Below are positions 57,848 to 64,000 of a DNA stretch of 64,000 nt, piece by piece. Position numbers and translations under genes: made by a program. Source of the stretch: Ceratodon purpureus (taxonomy: Eukaryota; Streptophyta; Bryopsida; Pseudoditrichales; Ditrichaceae). The stretch spans positions 8,176,825-8,240,824 of the forward strand of contig CM026432.1 in NCBI GenBank assembly GCA_014871385.1, read 5' to 3'. Every line of letters starts with the position of its first letter. The stretch's first letter is position 1. A model generated the notes under the pieces. It made no database searches and had not been told where the DNA came from. It was given only the letters and a program-made list of their open reading frames with translations.

Positions 57848-60663
57848 TTACTTCTTCAATGGCTTCTTTGCTGGTACCCTCTTTTCTGGTAATCTTTTCT
57901 TAACAACTCTAGAGCTATCATCTTCTGATGTTATGTGGCGAACCTCTGGGGGCGCGACAAATTTAACGCCACCTTCCTGTGACAATCATGTGTTTAGTGT
58001 TTAAAAGAAACTTCAGAAGGGGTCCTTGTCATTGCTCTTCCATTTTAACTTTTAATTTTAATTTTCTATGGTTTTTATTTTATTTTTTTATTTTTTATTT
58101 ATTTTTTTATTTTTTTAATGAGAATATTTTATAATACTAAGTTTTATTTAAGTATATCATTTGAAGCTTTAGAAAAATCTAGCCTGGATATTACGTAGCA
58201 ATTTTTCAGTCATCTTAGTCACGCAGAAATTGATGTTTTGGATTTTTACCTTAATACAAACATAGACAAAGTGCAAATTAGGATCTTCGAGATTGAATGT
58301 AGGTCCCAATGTCATGTCTTTTCCAAGAGGTAGGGGTTCAGTAATGGGTCGAGATGTTCCGGGTTCATGTACCTTTGTAGAACAAGGCCTTGCTGAAATA
58401 ACATCGATCTATTAACTTTTGAAAACAATTTAATACAAATGAATATTTGTAGATAACCTGTGTGACACTATTTGATTTGATTATTTATGAACCCGGTCAA
58501 TTTACAACTACTTAGCAACTTTACACATTATAACCTCCAAATGCACAATATTAAATAAGATGTTGCATTCACATTTCTCTATTATATTTTATTAACTAAT
58601 TTTGCATTATCAAATTATATTTCTTTTATTTATTAATAATACATAAAATATAATTTAGAAAAGAGTGGTCTAGCACGTTGTATAAAATAAAATTAAAGAC
58701 TTTGTAGTGATATTGAACTAACGTATTGCATGTAGTTTTATATCCCAAGGAACTTTGTCGGACTTCAAATGAGGTACTCGCACACGAGGGTCACCATATG
58801 TAATCTATATGAATTCACCATTTAACAACATTGAATAATTACATAAAAGATTAAAAATCCAAATTATTGTATCCTCAAAATTCAGCTTCATAGAGAATAT
58901 CTATTTTCAACACCATTTACAAGAGTATTTCAGAGGATTAGTGTTTGAAATTTAATTATAGAAAGCAATACAAACTCACTTACAAGCATATATACACCCC
59001 CTGGCTTAAGCACCCTACATTCAAAATTATGAGTGAGTAAAAAACAATATAAATGCTAACGTGCATCGTATAAATAACAAATGTATAAAATTTATTGTAA
59101 TCAAAAAAACAATTTGTCATACCTTCCATGTTTGTAGTGTTTGTACAATACAAATTGTTTTAGAAAGAGAAGATGTTATTAAATTTGTAGATAGAAATTT
59201 TGCAGTCTTCCATGTTTTTATTCCAAGAGAAGAAAGATTTGTTTAGAACCTGTATATCTCTTTAATCATAGACGCAACATTTGTTGATGCACTAGGTCCA
59301 CACTGTTACAATCTATTGTAGATTTAGTACAAAATACTAGATGGTGAAATAAGTTATTTTGAAATTTTACATGAATTAATAATTTAGAAAATAAACCTAA
59401 TAGAAAATGAAGAGTGCTTAAAAGGTTGTAGAAAATGAATTTTGATTTGATATATATATTTTTAAATATTGTATTTTAATAAGAGGAAAAATATAACTAC
59501 CATCAATGAATCGAGCATGCCTGAATACGTTGCCAACAAAACAATGTCAAAATCTATATAGAAACATAATATATGCAATTCAAAGATGATAGTTTTACTA
59601 AGCATATATTACATAAAAGCAGAACATTTGTAGCAATTGTACAATCTTGTATCTAATCACATAAACATTACTTTTACGCTCTTAGATTACTCCATCTAAT
59701 TTGGATTGTACTACTTTAGGCTTCAAAATATAGTAATTAATAGACTTCCTTCAATAAGCAATTACCTTTATCTATAACAGAATCAAATTCTTTTGCTTTA
59801 TAATTTAGTTGTCGTACATCCATTCTTTGGTCTATAGTTGCAAAAGTGAAATGTGCAACACATAAGTGCATCCATCAAATCACTTCATCCTTTTCAAAAG
59901 CATACATGCAAAGAATCCACGAAACCATGCACCAAAAAATCTTAAAATACCTACAACATGAACTCATAACTCAAGAGTTTTATTGAAAGTAAATAAACTC
60001 TTATCCTAATTATCATAGAAAAACTGAAAATTAAAATATTAGACAATTAGATAAAATCAAAATTACATCGTAGTTGTGGCATATTCTTATACTTTTCTTT
60101 CATAGCATCAATCACTACTTGCGAGATGTCTATATTTGTGATGGTTTCATAACCATCATTTATCATTTCTTCTGATATGACTGTCTCCACAAATACAAGG
60201 TAATAAGTTTTGTCTCTAGAAACCTTTAAACACAAACCACATATTCTAGGGATATAGAAACTCATATTTTACATTAGAAACTCATTTGTTTCTTACATAT
60301 TCAAGACTTATTGTACTAAAAAAGCAAGCGTAACGATAACACTTATGAGATTCCTTTCAAAAATAATTTTCTACAACAATATTACACTTAATATTATAAA
60401 ATCTTTTCGTGTCAATAACATGCCACATATTCATAATTTGTACATAAAATTACAATATGAATGTGTAGCGAGGACTCGCACAAACCTGCATTTCCGCAAC
60501 CAACCATCAAAACATTGTCCGACTTTGGAATATACATGTTGATGAGGGGAGCCATATTAGCATATGTCTGGTACCAATCAAATGATCCAACATCTTGGCT
60601 ATATCTCTCGTTCCAATAGGACTCATCTCCATAGGCTTGTGGTTGCCCTTTTCCTTTTGTCAT
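57848..60663 (-). CDS. SAM-dependent methyltransferase, At4g34360 / METTL13-like
   Basis: Nine exons join in phase: 60663-60486, 60180-60067, 59831-59766, 59520-59501 (20 nt), 59302-59250, 59014-58984, 58804-58723, 58392-58250 and 57976-57848, giving 271 aa. In order: YGDESYWNERYSQDVGSFDW, the SAM-binding motif I VLMVGCGNA, the acidic NIDISQVVIDAM, MDVRQLNYKAKEFDSVIDKG, MLDSLMCGPSA, VLKPGGVYMLITYGDP and HFVYVCIK. This closely parallels plant At4g34360, related to the EEF1AKMT4/METTL13 group of eEF1A lysine methyltransferases; the substrate here is unproven. A basic tail (KKRLPEKRVPAKKPLKK) extends beyond the usual end at VCIK. All motifs are intact although the gene sits in very AT-rich, repeat-bearing DNA. 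Confidence 0.9.
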
Positions 60664-62764
60664 ACTTCTTTAATCACATGAAAAAGACACCCTCAACCTG
60701 AAAAGTGAGACACCATCTACTTGATCAACAAATCCTATAATCTTCAATTAAAACGATATCAACAATGAAGATAAATATTATCATTATCACGAGCCTTTTC
60801 TTTTATGAAAAAAATGAGGCTTAGTTAAATACCAACATTCACATTATTTTCACTTCAATGAACAAAAAGAAACTGGACATTTGAAATATTTTTTAATTTG
60901 AAGATACAGAGTACAATGAAACCAAAAGTAAAAGAGAGTCAAATTCACACCTCCCTCCATGTAGCACCATTTCATCACATTGAAATTAGAATTCCTTTTT
61001 GAATTGATTGAGCTATTTTATTAAAAGAATTCAATAAAAAAACCCTACTAACAAATTTTGAAGTAAATTTGAATGATTTCCCACATTGATGGAAAGTCTT
61101 CATACCACATAACGTGTTTTTAGAAATAATTTTTTTCACAAAACATCACAAATAGTTTTAGATGGAACTACAAACATAGAAAATTAATTAATTTTGATAG
61201 TTACCCAATCAAGTCGAAGTTCTTTTTGTGATATTGTGCAAAATGGAGGCGCTTGAAATATGTTCTACAAAGCAATGGAAGATTGCAGCATGACACAAGT
61301 GCCCTCATCTCCACATTTGTACTCAAAACAATATTTCAGCCTATCCTATTCATAAATCTTGTTGTTGATCAATAAAAATAAAAATAAACCCTTCAAGGTG
61401 AATAGGCAGTGACGGTTCAATGCTCAATAATTTAATTAGATACCCAATCTGTTTGGTAATCAGGGTGTTTTTATGGTTTGGTGTTTATCTTTAATGTGAA
61501 AAAACACTTCACATTTAACTTCTTAGAAAATGCATTAAAATTGATCGATGATGTTTAAATATTAAGAAGATAATAGTTGGTAGAACCGTAGGATTGAATT
61601 TACCCAACTTATAAGCCCAAAGACTTCATATTAGAAAGTGCAAAAAAATTGAAATCATTTTTTAAACATAATCAATACTGTAAAAAAAAAACCATTTCTT
61701 TTCACCAATTATGAAAATAACAAATTTCACATGAAATCTTACATGGAATCTAATTAATGTGTTTTTAAAAACATACAACTTTTTTAATCATTGGAATTTT
61801 TTTTTATGTATCATTTGAAATTCCTTTTTGGTTTTCTATGCATCTTTTAACACAAAGTACATTTTATATGTATATTTATATCTTCACATCATGCAAATAA
61901 TAAATGCATTCATAATTGATTTTAAAAATCTTCGAAATCTTAAAAATAAAAAATAAAATTTTAGTTTTCTTTTTTTTTAAATACAAAATTTGAACGTAAA
62001 ATGTTGTAACTAAAGAAACAATATGGGAGATCACCACCGCTTCTAGAGAAATGAAAAAAAAACATATAAAAGTCCTTAAAATACAATTGTTGGAATATTG
62101 GCCAAATAGTCAATTTCATGATGCTTTTTGCAACAAAGGAGGGACCATCGAGATTTGCCATAGCTTAGTCTTGGAGTCATAAATTATATAAAAACATTGT
62201 TGATAGTAGATTGAGGGTTGTAAAAAAAATGGAATCTACTAATATAAAAACCTCTATAAAGTGGACCATCCCATGAACGTCTTTTGCTTATAAGCACCAT
62301 TGTAGTAATGACCCCATCTCCGCCACTCTTCCACCTCATTATTACCACATTTAATCATTTTTGCCTCCTAAATAAGGCTTGCTAATGGTCAAGCCCCTTA
62401 CTTAAGGTCGGCGTCCACTCATGACTAAATAAGACATCATACTTCCAAAATTCAAAATTTATTTACATTTATTTAGAAAAATACGAGACCCTTGACTAAA
62501 ATTGTAATACAATTTGCATTGACAAAAAAATAATTTTACTATACACACTTGCTAATGTTGGGGTTGATAGGGTACCCCACCTTATATAAAAAAAACCTTA
62601 AAGCTATCATCAACGTCATTAACTACTAGATTTATAAGTGCATAGCGGGGATATGATTTGGTTGGGCTGGCAATGACCTAACTCTACTTTTGTTAAAGGA
62701 CTGAAAATTCATACAAAAGAATGACAGAAGTTTCCACATGCTCACAAACTAAACCTCTATGTCT
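60664..62764. other. AT-rich upstream region of the methyltransferase gene
   Basis: It should include the promoter near 60.7-61 kb. No long frame, no recognised repeat unit. Confidence 0.4.
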
Positions 62765-62965
62765 AGCCATTTAACCGGGTGTCCATGTATATAAGGCGGG
62801 GACAGACTCTGTACCATTTGAAACCCTATTCTTGTGAGGTCTCTCTACCTCTATCGGAGCTCTCAACGAACCAGAGCACTAGTTCAAGATATTTTGACTC
62901 CGAAGTTAGAAAGAGGGAGGTAACCTCGGGATTGAGTGGGGGATTACCGGTTTAATCCATCCATT
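62765..62965 (+). repeat. LTR-like promoter repeat, copy 2
   Basis: TATATAAGGCGGGGACAG, then TGTACCATTTGAAACCCTA, GTGAGGTCTCTCTACCTCTA, GAGGTAACCTCGGG and TTACCGGTTTAA. It is the same module as at 55095-55330, in opposite orientation. Confidence 0.55.
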
Positions 62966-62984
62966 GGGAGAAACTAAGACTCTT

Positions 62985-63255
62985 AAACTCATAGTCCAGA
63001 TGTATAAAGCGGAGACAAACTTTGCACCATTTGGAACCCTAATCTTGTGAGGTCTCTCCACCTCTCTCGGAGCTCTGAACAAATCACAACAATAGTCAAG
63101 ATTTTTGGACTCCGAATTCAGAATCAAGGAGGTAACCTCGGCATTTGGACTCCGAATTCAGAATCAAGGAGGTAACCTCGGCATTTGGACTCCGAATTCG
63201 GAATCAAGGGGGTAACCTCAGCATTGATCAGGGAAATACCGGATTAACCTATTCA
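62985..63255 (+). repeat. LTR-like promoter repeat, copy 3 (tandem to copy 2)
   Basis: TGTATAAAGCGGAGACA, then TGCACCATTTGGAACCCTAA, TGAGGTCTCTCCACCTCTC and TACCGGATTAACC. It follows copy 2 head to tail. A 40-nt unit inside is expanded to three copies. Confidence 0.55.
63104..63223 (+). repeat. Three tandem copies of a 40-nt unit
   Basis: The unit begins TTTGGACTCCGAATTCAGAA and ends GGTAACCTCGGCA. The first two copies are identical and the third differs at a few positions. The expansion lies inside LTR-like copy 3 and is absent from the other copies, so it is local and recent. Confidence 0.9.
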
Positions 63256-64000
63256 TGATGAAATGTATTGTATGAACATTCCGTCTCTACGTCCAGGCAA
63301 TCCAACAAAGGTAACCGATTCATTGATAGAATTCTAATTCTACATCTCATGGTGGGTTGGATTCTAGTTCTACATCTCGTTCTGCAAACCAGCAGGCAAC
63401 AATATAAGGCTCTGCTTCCTTCGCATGGTTCTTTAGACAAGGCTGCTGAGTTGGGGCGTGGAGATGAGAGAGTTCCGTCTCTTGCACACAGTGCTGCATC
63501 TGCACAAGTCTGGCACAGCCAAGAGGGACAGCACTCACTCAAGTATCTCAGCCAGGAGACTAGTCCACAACTCTTGGTCTTCCATCCAAACCATCACAAG
63601 TCTAATTCACAGCTGATTCAATTCCATATAGCTCTGAAGCATGCACATGCTGAGCATCCCTTGCGAACTCTTCACAGATGGTTTTTTCGACGTGTAAAAG
63701 GGAGCGTACCAATGCCCTCTAACTGGCAGCGTATATGAGTGAATCTAATAATCTCAGTACCCCTCGGGTATATAAATCTGAAATGACCACACTGTCTTAA
63801 ATGGTCACTATAGTCTTGGACGATAAGCAAAGTACATATTTAACAGAACAGAAAGTGTTGAAACAATCAACATTGGATGACAAGGTACTCATCGTACAGG
63901 ACACCTTAAGATCAAACATTCAGAACGTGGAAACTCTGCTCCACTTGCATGAGTAAAATAAATGGTGAGATACAGGTGGCAAGCTTGCTGCACACTACAG
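63256..64000. other. Right-edge stretch, nothing firmly recognised
   Basis: A + frame of 156 codons (63268-63738) has no recognisable domain; a unit of about 30 bp containing TTCTACATCTC repeats near 63330-63385. A TATATAAAT with CCCCTCGGG before it lies near 63760, resembling the TATA region of the LTR-like repeats. It may be internal sequence of the same old element or unique DNA. Confidence 0.3.

Noticed and set aside
63268-63738. 156-codon frame as a retroelement gene
   Set aside because: I see no gag, protease, integrase or reverse transcriptase motif, so I do not assign it to any element.
1-64000. tRNA, rRNA and spliceosomal RNA genes
   Set aside because: I looked for tRNA A/B boxes, U1-U6 starts and rRNA cores and saw none I could support by eye.

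Overview
The window looks like nuclear DNA of a land plant with swimming sperm, most likely a bryophyte and probably a moss. It holds plant-specific nuclear genes for chloroplast proteins (LQY1, a FLAP1-like DUF1517 protein), an RDR1-type RNA-dependent RNA polymerase, a plant X8 callose-binding protein and a plant P450 relic. It also holds a gene resembling the flagellar central-pair C1a-32/CABCOCO1 family, which flowering plants lack. Genes are split by many short introns with GT-AG ends and lie in AT-rich intergenic DNA. I assembled exons by reading splice sites and checking that the phase closes, without transcripts; organism assignment is inference.

Layout. 1-28 kb is gene-rich: the tail of an unknown gene, a PLAC8/DUF2985 membrane protein (-), TCF25/Rqc1 (+), an eight-exon alpha-carbonic anhydrase with a twin-arginine lumenal-type leader (-), a decayed cytochrome P450 (-), RDR1 (-), a long spacer, and the C1a-32-like flagellar gene (-). 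28-34 kb is AT-rich and repeat-filled, with two TTAA-flanked elements and an LRR-kinase exon relic. 34-43.2 kb is gene-rich again: a small SPC12/DTM1-like membrane protein (+), RPC9 of RNA polymerase III (-) diverging from the FLAP1-like gene (+), then LQY1 (+). 43.2-52 kb is mostly AT-rich, with two TA-flanked miniature elements and a third TTAA-flanked element. 52.6-54.4 kb holds an X8/GPI-anchored protein (+). 55-64 kb contains a fourth TTAA element, fragments of an LTR-like promoter repeat, and an intact nine-exon methyltransferase gene related to Arabidopsis At4g34360 (-).

How they relate. There is no operon-like pathway. LQY1, the FLAP1-like protein and the carbonic anhydrase all point to the thylakoid. 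RPC9 and TCF25 serve the RNA polymerase III and ribosome quality-control machinery. RPC9 and FLAP1 share a 558-bp intergenic promoter.

The most unusual signals are a family of about 0.9-1.0 kb non-autonomous elements with TTAA target sites and CCCCTAA ends (piggyBac-like hallmarks, unusual in plants), a second group of TA-flanked miniature elements with AACCG-type subterminal repeats, micro-exons of 8-20 nt in three genes, and a telo-box cluster inside the RPC9 gene.
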